A stretch of 31,299 bases of DNA, from the NCBI GenBank assembly GCA_035513215.1, contig DATKCK010000011.1:1-31299 (forward strand). Direction: 5' to 3'. Both the position numbers and the translations under genes were made by a program. Positions 22,551-29,546 of the stretch are shown piece by piece. The DNA is from DATCZB01 sp035513215. Its GTDB lineage: Bacteria; Pseudomonadota; Gammaproteobacteria; Steroidobacterales; Rariloculaceae. The notes below the pieces were generated by a model. The model had not been told where the DNA came from, ran no database searches, and worked only from the letters and a program-made list of their open reading frames with translations. Each line of letters starts with the position of its first letter. Within the stretch, counting starts at the first letter, position 1.

Positions 22551-22568
22551 CTCGGCAACGGACGCCTG

Positions 22569-23894
22569 TTGAACGAAATCCATCCGCGGCCCGCTCCGAC
22601 GATCATCCCTCGTTCGGAGCACGGCATCAGTCGGTCCAACGTCTCCGAAAACGCGCTCAAGGTTCTCTACCGGCTCCTGAATTCCGGCTATCGGGCATTC
22701 CTCGTCGGCGGCGGGGTTCGGGATCTGTTGCTGGGCCTGCGTCCCAAGGACTTCGATGTCGCAACCGATGCCCACCCCGAGGAGATCCGAAAGCTCTTTC
22801 GCAACTCCAGGCTGATCGGGCGGCGGTTTCGCCTGGCGCACGTGCGCTTCGGGCGCGACATCGTCGAGGTCGCGACCTTCCGGGCCGGCGGTGACGGCGG
22901 CGAGGACGCTCGGGAGCGCAGCGACAGCGGTCGAATCCTCAGGGACAACGTCTACGGCGGCATCGAGGACGACATCTGGCGCCGCGATTTCACCGTCAAT
23001 GCCCTCTACTACAATATCGAGGACTATTCCGTCTGGGACTACACGGGCGGGATGGAGGACCTGAAGTCCCGGACCTTGCGCCTGATCGACGATCCCTGGG
23101 TCCGCTATCGCGAGGATCCCGTACGCATGCTGCGAGCCGCGCGGTTTGCTGCCAAGCTCGGGTTCACGATGGCGCCGGAGACGCTTGCACCGATTCGCGA
23201 TCTCGGGCCGCTCCTGGCCGACGTTCCAGCGGCGCGGCTCTTCGACGAGTCGCTGAAACTGTTTCAGACCGGTCATGCGGTGGCGAGCTTCGACAAGCTG
23301 CTCGAGTACGATCTCCTTTCCTATGTCTTTCCGTCGGCAGCGGCGCTGATCCAGGGCGAGGACGGCGAATCGGTCGCGGCATTCATTCGCAAGGGGCTCG
23401 GGAATACGGATGAGCGCGTCGCAGAAGACAAGTCGATCTCGCCGATGTTCCTTTACGCCGTCTTTCTCTGGCCGGGTGTCAGGCGCCTCGCCGAGAGGCT
23501 GGCGCTCGATCAGAACGTCCGTGACTACGAGGCCATGCAGGAGGCGATGTATCGCGTCGTCGCGGAGCAGACGGCGAGGACCTCGCTGCCAAAACGATTC
23601 AGCGTCCCGATGAAGGAAATGCTCGCCCTCCAGCGGCGGTTCCTGACGCAAAAGGGCGTGCGCGCGGAGCGGTTCCTCGAGCACAGATGCTTCCGGGCGG
23701 CGTATGATTTTCTCGTGCTGAGAAGCCGGTGCGGCGAGGTGGATCCCGCGATCGCCGATTGGTGGACGCGCGTGCAGGAGGCCGGCGAGGACGAGCGCCG
23801 GGCTGTATTCGAAACCACGCAACGCTCGCCGCGGCGCAGGCGATCGCGGCGAGGCGGCCGGCGAAGCAAGCCTTCGGGACAAGACTCTTTGTGA
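22569..23894 (+). CDS. pcnB: Poly(A) polymerase I
   Basis: About 441 residues from the proposed TTG. Adds 3' poly(A) tails that mark RNA for decay. Nucleotidyltransferase core near the start: ISRSNVSENALKVLYRLLNS, FLVGGGVRDLLLGLRPKDFD (catalytic DxD at about 61-63), RLIGRRFRLAHVRFG and IWRRDFTVNALYYN. The C-terminus is arginine-rich (RSPRRRRSRRGGRRSKP), as in E. coli PcnB. No ATG exists near the conserved N-terminus; TTG at 22569 (LNEIHPRP) lies just past the promoter region, while a GTG at 22497 would sit upstream of the -10 box. Start uncertain. The end overlaps the next gene by GTGA. Confidence 0.93.
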   Translation: MNEIHPRPAPTIIPRSEHGISRSNVSENALKVLYRLLNSGYRAFLVGGGVRDLLLGLRPKDFDVATDAHPEEIRKLFRNSRLIGRRFRLAHVRFGRDIVEVATFRAGGDGGEDARERSDSGRILRDNVYGGIEDDIWRRDFTVNALYYNIEDYSVWDYTGGMEDLKSRTLRLIDDPWVRYREDPVRMLRAARFAAKLGFTMAPETLAPIRDLGPLLADVPAARLFDESLKLFQTGHAVASFDKLLEYDLLSYVFPSAAALIQGEDGESVAAFIRKGLGNTDERVAEDKSISPMFLYAVFLWPGVRRLAERLALDQNVRDYEAMQEAMYRVVAEQTARTSLPKRFSVPMKEMLALQRRFLTQKGVRAERFLEHRCFRAAYDFLVLRSRCGEVDPAIADWWTRVQEAGEDERRAVFETTQRSPRRRRSRRGGRRSKPSGQDSL

Positions 23895-24565
23895 AGGATC
23901 AGACGCAAGCTATTGATATTAGGTCACTTCGCTATATCGTCGTCGAAGGCCCTATTGGCGTCGGCAAGACGAGCCTCGCACGGCGACTCGCAACCACGCT
24001 CGATTGCGAGCTCGTCCTCGAGCAGGCCGACGAGAACCCGTTTCTCAAGCAGTTCTACCTGAATCGGCGCCAGGCCGCGCTGCCGACCCAGCTCTACTTT
24101 CTGCTCCAGCGGGCGCGACAGATGGAGCAGTTTCGCCACAGCGACATGTTCGCCGGGGTCAGGGTCGCCGATTACCTGCTCGAGAAGGACCGGCTTTTCG
24201 CCGAGCTCAACCTGAACGCCAACGAGCTCGAGCTCTATAACCAGGTCGCTGCGACGCTCGAGCTCGATCCGCCCAAGCCCGATCTCGTGATCTACCTGCA
24301 GGCGCCGGCACCCGTTCTGATGAGGCGTGTCGCCGCGAGGGGCCTGCCCTACGAAAGATCGATCGATCAGTCTTATCTCGAGTCACTCGGGGAGGCTTAC
24401 GCGAAGTTCTTCTACGACTTCGACGACTCGCCGCTTCTGATCGTCAATGCCGCGTCGATCGACCCGATTCATCGCGAGTCGGACTACGATGAGCTCTTGA
24501 GAACCATCGGGCGTGTGAAGCGCGGACGCCACTTCTTCAATCCAACGGCAGGCGCGATCGCCTAG
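23891..24565 (+). CDS. Deoxynucleoside kinase family protein
   Basis: About 224 residues from a GTG that overlaps the pcnB stop. P-loop VEGPIGVGKTSLARRL (residues 18-33), then ENPFLKQFYLNRRQAALPTQ, LEKDRLFAELNLN (the catalytic E/D-R pair, about 98-101) and a LID-like RRVAARGLPYERSIDQSYLE. This matches the dNK/dGK-type family (deoxyadenosine/deoxyguanosine kinases); the exact nucleoside cannot be told. In many gammaproteobacteria folK lies between pcnB and panB, sometimes with this kinase next to it; here only the kinase is present. It ends 16 bases before panB. Confidence 0.88.
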   Translation: MKDQTQAIDIRSLRYIVVEGPIGVGKTSLARRLATTLDCELVLEQADENPFLKQFYLNRRQAALPTQLYFLLQRARQMEQFRHSDMFAGVRVADYLLEKDRLFAELNLNANELELYNQVAATLELDPPKPDLVIYLQAPAPVLMRRVAARGLPYERSIDQSYLESLGEAYAKFFYDFDDSPLLIVNAASIDPIHRESDYDELLRTIGRVKRGRHFFNPTAGAIA

Positions 24566-24581
24566 GCGAAGGAGAACGGGA

Positions 24582-25412
24582 ATGTACAAGCAACTGCAAC
24601 AGCGCGAGATGGAGTCGCCGCCCGTCAATGTCTCGACGCTGCGCGACATGAAACAGGACGGCGAACCGATCGCGTGCATCACGGCCTATGACGCGAGCTT
24701 CGGACAGCTCGTCGATATGGCGGGACTCGACGTCGTGCTCGTCGGCGACTCGCTCGGCATGGTGATTCAGGGCTACGACACGACCGTTCCGGTCACGGTC
24801 GACGACGTCATCTATCACACGCGCGCCGTCGCCCGCAGCCTGATCCACGCGTTTCTCGTCGCCGACATGCCGTTCATGAGCTACACGAGCCCCGAGCAGG
24901 CGCTGGAGAACTCCGTGCGTCTGATGCAGGAGGGCGGGGCGATGATGGTCAAGCTCGAAGGTGGCAAGGGCCAGCTCGCCGTGGTCGAGCATCTCGCGAA
25001 GCACGACATTCCCGTCTGCGCCCACCTGGGGCTCAAGCCGCAGTCGGTGCACAAGATCGGGGGCTTTCGCGTGCAGGGGCGTCAGGCCGAGGTCGCCAGG
25101 AAGATGCTCGAGGACGCACAGGCGCTGGAGCAGGCCGGCTCCGACCTGATCCTGCTCGAGTGCGTGCCGAATGAGGTCGGCGCGAGCATCACCGCGGCCG
25201 TCACGGCGCCCGTCATCGGAATCGGCGCAGGCCCCGACGTCGACGGGCAGATCCTCGTTCTTTACGACGTACTCGGCATTACGCAGGGACGCATGCCGCG
25301 CTTCGTCCGCAATTTTCTCGAGGGCCAGCCGTCGATCCTCGACGGGCTCAAGGCTTACGTCGCCGCCGTCAAGGACAGAAGCTACCCGGCCAGGGAGCAT
25401 TGCTTCTCCTGA
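24582..25412 (+). CDS. panB: 3-methyl-2-oxobutanoate hydroxymethyltransferase
   Basis: About 276 residues. First committed step of pantothenate synthesis: transfers a hydroxymethyl group from methylene-tetrahydrofolate to ketoisovalerate. Signatures: ITAYDASFGQLVDMAGLDVV, LVGDSLGMVIQGYDTTVPVT (metal-binding Asp), VADMPFMSY, MMVKLEGGKG (catalytic-region Glu), CAHLGLKPQSVHKIGGFRVQ and IGIGAGPDVDGQILVLYD. Length is normal. ATG preceded by AAGGAG about 8 bases upstream. Operon with the kinase and probably panC. Confidence 0.97.
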   Translation: MYKQLQQREMESPPVNVSTLRDMKQDGEPIACITAYDASFGQLVDMAGLDVVLVGDSLGMVIQGYDTTVPVTVDDVIYHTRAVARSLIHAFLVADMPFMSYTSPEQALENSVRLMQEGGAMMVKLEGGKGQLAVVEHLAKHDIPVCAHLGLKPQSVHKIGGFRVQGRQAEVARKMLEDAQALEQAGSDLILLECVPNEVGASITAAVTAPVIGIGAGPDVDGQILVLYDVLGITQGRMPRFVRNFLEGQPSILDGLKAYVAAVKDRSYPAREHCFS

Positions 25413-25452
25413 TACAATCCCGGCGCCGCGCCTGCTACCGATCGGGCGCGGC
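25413..25452 (+). promoter_or_regulatory. Candidate internal promoter and hairpin before panC
   Basis: TACAAT (25413-25418) is a 5-of-6 match to a -10 box, without a good -35. Seven bases on, an 8-base GC stem begins: 25425-25432 pairs with 25445-25452 around a 12-base loop, and the panC Shine-Dalgarno follows. It could be a second start for panC with a stabilising 5' hairpin, or an attenuator. Confidence 0.35.
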
Positions 25453-25466
25453 CAGGGGAGGGAGCT

Positions 25467-26333
25467 GTGTCGGGAGCCGATCCTAAGCGCACGGCGAGCC
25501 AGATCAGACGGACGGTGGCCGTGTGGCGAGCCGCGGGCGAAAGCGTGGCGGTCGTGCCGACGATGGGCAACCTCCATGCCGGCCATCTGAGCCTGGCTCG
25601 GCTTGCGGCCGAGCACGCCGATCGCGTCGTGCTGACGATTTTCGTCAATCCCACTCAGTTCGGTGTCGGCGACGACTACGCGGGCTATCCGCGGACGCTT
25701 TCGGAAGATCGTGCTCTGGTCGATCAGGCCGGCACGGTCGACGCGCTCTTCGTTCCGGACGTCGAGGAGATTTATCCTTTCGGCACCGAGGCTGGGTTCG
25801 AGCTCAAGGTGCCGGATCTCGGGCAGCAGCTTTGCGGCATTTCGCGCCCCGGGCATTTCAACGGTGTCGCGACCGTGGTTCTGCGCTTGCTCAATATTGT
25901 TGGGCCCGATCTGATGGTGCTCGGGCGCAAGGATTACCAACAGCTCGTCATCATCGAGCGCATGATCGCCGACTTGCGCCTGCCCATCGGCGTCATCGCC
26001 GGGGAGACGCAGCGCGATGCCGACGGTCTTGCGATTAGCTCGCGCAATCTCTATCTGACGGCCGAGGAGCGCAAGCTCGCGCCATTGCTCCATACCACGC
26101 TCAAGGACGCCGGCTTGCGGCTCGCGCGCGGCGAGCGCGATTACCGGGCGATCGAGCAGTCCGCGCTCGAGCGCCTCGAGCAGGGCGGATTCAGACCGGA
26201 CTATGTCGAGGTTCGCCGCGCGCGGGATCTCGGCAGGCCGAACGGCAGCCAGTCACCGGGGGAGCTGATCGTGCTCGCCGCAGCCTGGCTCGGCCAGGCG
26301 AGGCTCATCGACAACGTCCGCGTCGCCGATTGA
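25467..26333 (+). CDS. panC: Pantothenate synthetase
   Basis: About 288 residues. Joins pantoate and beta-alanine with ATP. Motifs: VPTMGNLHAGHLSLARLA (HxGH nucleotide motif), ADRVVLTIFVNPTQFGVGDD, CGISRPGHFNGVATVVLRLL, LGRKDYQQLVIIERMIADLR and DADGLAISSRNLYL (KMSKS-equivalent). Start is GTG, with a strong purine-rich site (AGGGGAGGGAG). panD, the source of beta-alanine, is not in this window. The 3' 81 bases overlap queG on the other strand. Confidence 0.97.
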   Translation: MSGADPKRTASQIRRTVAVWRAAGESVAVVPTMGNLHAGHLSLARLAAEHADRVVLTIFVNPTQFGVGDDYAGYPRTLSEDRALVDQAGTVDALFVPDVEEIYPFGTEAGFELKVPDLGQQLCGISRPGHFNGVATVVLRLLNIVGPDLMVLGRKDYQQLVIIERMIADLRLPIGVIAGETQRDADGLAISSRNLYLTAEERKLAPLLHTTLKDAGLRLARGERDYRAIEQSALERLEQGGFRPDYVEVRRARDLGRPNGSQSPGELIVLAAAWLGQARLIDNVRVAD

Positions 26334-27422
26334 GGCCGGGCGCGCCGCCCGTGCTCCGCCGCGCGCCGCGTGCGCGCGCCTGGCCCAGGAGACGTGTTCA
26401 CGCACGAGTGGCGAGGGGTCGTCGCTCGCGCGCTCTAGCGCCGCGATCACGCCGGGCTCGCCCGGCGCGTTGCCGAGCGCGACGGCAATGTTGCGCCGCC
26501 AGCCCTCGTAGCCCGCGCGCCGCAACGCGCTGCCCGTCGTCTTCTCCGACCACTCGCTCTCGCTCCAGCCGAAGAGCTCGACGAGATCGGGGGCCCTTAG
26601 GCCGTGACGCGGCTTGAAGTCGTCCTCGGCCGTCAGCTTCGCGTAGCGGTTCCATGGACAGACGAGCTGGCAGTCATCGCAGCCGAAAATCCTGTTGCCG
26701 ATCAGGGGCCTGAGCTCGATCGGAATCGGCCCTTTGTGCTCGATCGTCAGGTACGAGATGCAGCGGCGGGCATCGAGCTCATAGGGTCCGACGATGGCCG
26801 CGGTCGGGCAGACGTCGATACAGGCGCGGCAGGTTCCGCAATGCTCGGTAACGGGCGCGTCGCAGGGCAGCGGCAGATCAGTATAGATCTCGCCGAGCAG
26901 GAACCAGGAGCCGTCCCTGCGATCGAGCAGATTCGTGTGCTTGCCGACCCAGCCGAGCCCGGCCTTGCGCGCCAGCGCGCGCTCCATGACGGGGGCGCTG
27001 TCGACGAAGACGCGATAGCGCGTCTCGCCGACCTCGGCGCGAAGCCATTCGGCGAGCCGCTTCAGGCGCCGGCGCATCAGCTTGTGATAGTCGCGGCCGA
27101 GCGCGTAGCGGGCGATATAGGCCTTGTCCGGTTGTCGCAGCACGCTCTCGGCGTCGGCACCGGTTTCGGGCAGGTAGTCCATCCGCGCGGCAATGACGCG
27201 GACCGTGCCTGGCACGAGCGCCTCGGGCGTCGTGCGCAGGCTGCCGTGCCGCGCCATGTAGTGCATGTCGCCGTGACGGGCGAGCGCGAGCCAGCGGTCG
27301 AGGTAGGCGCGGTCGCTCTCGAGCTCGGTATCCGAGACACCGATTTGCTGAAAGCCGAGATCGCGAGCTTTGTCCCTGAGCGCGGCCTTGAGATTCTTGA
27401 GCGCGGTTGGATCGATCGTCAT
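26253..27422 (-). CDS. queG: Epoxyqueuosine reductase
   Basis: About 389 residues. Cobalamin-dependent last step of queuosine tRNA synthesis, reducing epoxyqueuosine to queuosine. Catalytic Asp141 in VFVDSAPVMERALARKAGLG. Two [4Fe-4S] sets: Cys195/198/201 in CGTCRACIDVCP with Cys205, and Cys248/251/255 in CDDCQLVCPWN with Cys221. Conserved WVGKHTNLL is present. After the usual end (REHVSWARR) there are about 45 further residues, alanine/arginine-rich then acidic, encoded antisense to panC; they may be dispensable read-through. ATG start, divergent from nnr by 45 bases. Confidence 0.96.
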   Translation of the reverse strand: MTIDPTALKNLKAALRDKARDLGFQQIGVSDTELESDRAYLDRWLALARHGDMHYMARHGSLRTTPEALVPGTVRVIAARMDYLPETGADAESVLRQPDKAYIARYALGRDYHKLMRRRLKRLAEWLRAEVGETRYRVFVDSAPVMERALARKAGLGWVGKHTNLLDRRDGSWFLLGEIYTDLPLPCDAPVTEHCGTCRACIDVCPTAAIVGPYELDARRCISYLTIEHKGPIPIELRPLIGNRIFGCDDCQLVCPWNRYAKLTAEDDFKPRHGLRAPDLVELFGWSESEWSEKTTGSALRRAGYEGWRRNIAVALGNAPGEPGVIAALERASDDPSPLVREHVSWARRAHAARGGARAARPASIGDADVVDEPRLAEPGCGEHDQLPR

Positions 27423-27452
27423 GGCCCCGGGCGAAGCGCCTGGCTTGCGCTC

Positions 27453-27460
27453 AGTATAAT
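27453..27460. promoter_or_regulatory. Overlapping divergent -10 boxes, queG/nnr
   Basis: AGTATAAT reads as consensus TATAAT on the plus strand (27455-27460), 7 bases before the nnr ATG, and as TATACT on the minus strand (27458-27453), about 30 bases before the queG ATG. No convincing -35 in either direction. The nnr message would be leaderless or nearly so. Confidence 0.5.
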
Positions 27461-27467
27461 CGCCGCG

Positions 27468-28976
27468 ATGTCCGACAATCAGGCCGGCTGGCCGCGCAGC
27501 ATCTATTCGACCGAGCAGGTCCGGTCGTTCGATCGCCGGGCGATCGAAGGGCTCGGCATTCCGGGTTTCGAGCTGATCCGGCGGGCCGGTCGCGCAGCGC
27601 TCGGGTTCATCGAGTCGCGCTGGCCCGAAGCCGAGTCGCTCAGGATCTACTGCGGCGCCGGCAACAATGCGGGCGACGGCTACGTGCTGGCGGCGCTCGC
27701 GACGGCCGCCGGATTCGAGGTCGAAGTCATTGCCGTCGTCGATCCGGGAATGCTGAACGGCGATGCCGCGCGCGCAGTCGAGCTTGCGCGCGACGCCGGT
27801 GTCGCAGTCACCGCGTTCGCGACAGATACGGCATCGGCCGAAGCCGATCTCGTCGTCGATGCGCTGCTCGGCACGGGTCTGACGCGCGACGTCGACGGCG
27901 CGCTCGCGGACGCCGTCGGGGCGATCAATTCGAGCGGCGGGCCCGTGCTCGCACTCGACATTCCGACCGGTCTCGACAGCGACAGCGGCGCGATTCGCGG
28001 CGTCGCGGTCGAAGCCGACGCGACGATCACGTTCGTCGGGCTCAAGGCCGGGCTATATCTCGGTGCCGGACCGGGCCGCCGCGGCGTGCTCGCATTCGCC
28101 GATCTCGACCTGCCGCCGACCGTCTACGATGGGGCGCGTCCGCGGATGCGGCGTCTGGATGTCGCCGATCGTCACGGGCTCTTGAAGCCGCGGGCGCGAA
28201 CGGCCCACAAGGGAACGCACGGCCGGTTGCTGATCGTCGGCGGTGCCGAAGGCATGGGCGGCGCCGTGCGGCTCGCCGGAGAAGCCGCGTTACGCGCCGG
28301 CGCCGGGCTCGTTTACGCCGCGGTTGCCCCGTCGAGCGTCGCGAGCGCAATGGGCGGCCGGCCCGAGATCATGGCCCGCGGCGTCGAACGCCCCGACGAG
28401 ATCGCTGCGCTTGCCGAGCGGGTCGACGTCGTCGTCGTCGGGCCGGGCCTCGGGCGCGACGCGTGGGGCAGCGCGCTCGCGTCTGCGATGCTGGCGGTCG
28501 ACAAGCCGCTCGTCGTCGATGCGGATGCGCTGAACCATCTGGCCGACCACCCGCAGCGCGGCGGGCGCTGGGTGCTGACTCCGCATGCAGGCGAAGCCGC
28601 CCGGCTGCTCGGCTCGACGGCCGCCGAGGTCCAGCACGCACGGGACAAAGCCGTGACCGCGCTCGCGCGCGAGTTCGGTGCCATTGCGATCCTCAAGGGA
28701 GCCTGTAGCTTAATCACTCAATTTAATGAAAAGCCAGAAGAAATAATCACCGTGTGCGACTATGGGAATCCCGGCATGGCGACGGGCGGCACGGGCGACG
28801 TTCTGGCCGGGCTGATCGGCGGCCTGATGGCGCAGTTCGGCTTTTCGCGGCTCGCTGCCGAAGTTGGTGTGCTCGTTCACGCGCTCGCCGGCGACGATGC
28901 GGCGGCCGGCGGCGAGCGCGGCCTGATCGCATCGGACCTGCTGCCGCATATCAGGCGCCGGGTCAATCCGGTTTGA
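27468..28976 (+). CDS. nnr: Bifunctional NAD(P)H-hydrate repair enzyme
   Basis: About 502 residues. Repairs damaged NAD(P)H hydrates: the N-terminal YjeF_N epimerase domain (about 1-225) interconverts R and S forms, the C-terminal dehydratase domain (about 240-500) restores NAD(P)H using ADP or ATP. Motifs: CGAGNNAGDGYVLA, LDIPTGLDSDSGAIRG, HKGTHGRLLIVGGAEGMGGA, LTPHAGEAARLLG and GNPGMATGGTGDVLAGLIGG. No Shine-Dalgarno precedes the ATG. A longer open frame reaching back across queG is a shadow. At 28705-28750 the codon use turns AT-rich (TTA, AAT, ATA). The stop overlaps the tsaE start (TTGA). Confidence 0.96.
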   Translation: MSDNQAGWPRSIYSTEQVRSFDRRAIEGLGIPGFELIRRAGRAALGFIESRWPEAESLRIYCGAGNNAGDGYVLAALATAAGFEVEVIAVVDPGMLNGDAARAVELARDAGVAVTAFATDTASAEADLVVDALLGTGLTRDVDGALADAVGAINSSGGPVLALDIPTGLDSDSGAIRGVAVEADATITFVGLKAGLYLGAGPGRRGVLAFADLDLPPTVYDGARPRMRRLDVADRHGLLKPRARTAHKGTHGRLLIVGGAEGMGGAVRLAGEAALRAGAGLVYAAVAPSSVASAMGGRPEIMARGVERPDEIAALAERVDVVVVGPGLGRDAWGSALASAMLAVDKPLVVDADALNHLADHPQRGGRWVLTPHAGEAARLLGSTAAEVQHARDKAVTALAREFGAIAILKGACSLITQFNEKPEEIITVCDYGNPGMATGGTGDVLAGLIGGLMAQFGFSRLAAEVGVLVHALAGDDAAAGGERGLIASDLLPHIRRRVNPV

Positions 28977-29455
28977 GCCTCGTCTTCGAATCGGAGGACG
29001 CGCTTTGCGCCGCCGCGGCGCGCGCGGCCAGGAGCTTCCGCGACTGCCGCGTGTCGCCGCTGCTCGTCGGGCTTGCGGGCGACCTCGGTGCCGGCAAGAC
29101 GACCTGGGCGCGTGCCATGCTCAGAGGGCTCGGTTACGAAGCGCGCGTCCCGTCGCCGACCTTCACTCTGCTCGAGCACTACGAGATCGGTGACCTGACC
29201 GTCGTGCATCTAGACTTCTACCGACTCGCCGAGGCGCGCGAGCTCGAGTTTCTCGGCATTCGCGACTGGCTCGGCCGGCCCTGGGTCTGGCTGCTCGCCG
29301 AGTGGCCGGAACGCGGCGGCAGCTTTGCGGACTCGCTCGATATCACGCTGACCTTCGACATCGGGGCCGACGAGAGCCGCCGAATCACGCCCGGGGCGCT
29401 GACGGCACGGGGCCGGACCGCGATCGGCGCATGGCTCGGGGCCGACTTTAAGTAG
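28973..29455 (+). CDS. tsaE: tRNA t6A biosynthesis ATPase TsaE
   Basis: About 160 residues, normal for TsaE. Works with TsaB and TsaD in making threonylcarbamoyladenosine at position 37 of ANN-reading tRNAs. Walker A AGDLGAGKTTWARAMLRGLG (about 35-54), then VPSPTFTLLEHYEIGDLTVV, HLDFYRLAEARELEFLGIRD and a conserved Trp-rich end (VWLLAEWPERG). The start is TTG overlapping the nnr stop as TTGA; this yields the expected N-terminal length, whereas the frame upstream lies inside nnr and is arginine-rich. The nnr-tsaE-amidase order is standard in gammaproteobacteria. Confidence 0.95.
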   Translation: MSLVFESEDALCAAAARAARSFRDCRVSPLLVGLAGDLGAGKTTWARAMLRGLGYEARVPSPTFTLLEHYEIGDLTVVHLDFYRLAEARELEFLGIRDWLGRPWVWLLAEWPERGGSFADSLDITLTFDIGADESRRITPGALTARGRTAIGAWLGADFK

Positions 29456-29459
29456 AGAA

Positions 29460-29483
29460 CCCAATTGGCTCTTTTCGATTGGG
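29460..29483 (+). terminator. Weak hairpin after tsaE
   Basis: CCCAAT (29460-29465) and ATTGGG (29478-29483) can pair around a 12-base loop. There is no T-run, only ATTATTG. Weak terminator candidate. Confidence 0.2.
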
Positions 29484-29487
29484 ATTA

Positions 29488-29517
29488 TTGAAATCCTCCG
29501 TTGTTCCTGTCTAACAT
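29488..29517 (+). promoter_or_regulatory. Candidate sigma-70 promoter of amiC
   Basis: TTGAAA (29488-29493), an 18-base gap, TAACAT (29512-29517). The -35 matches at 5 of 6 and the -10 at 4 of 6. Start near 29524, leaving a leader of about 23 bases before the GTG. The region is noticeably AT-richer than its flanks. Confidence 0.5.
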
Positions 29518-29546
29518 AGGGCGTCAGGTTTCGGGGCGGACGTTTC

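Noticed and set aside
23840..24560. GCGATCGC octamers as HIP1-like repeats
   Set aside because: Only scattered copies, as expected in GC-rich coding DNA.
26604..27467. Upstream extension of nnr by 288 codons
   Set aside because: It runs antisense through queG; the nnr family N-terminus begins at 27468 just after TATAAT.
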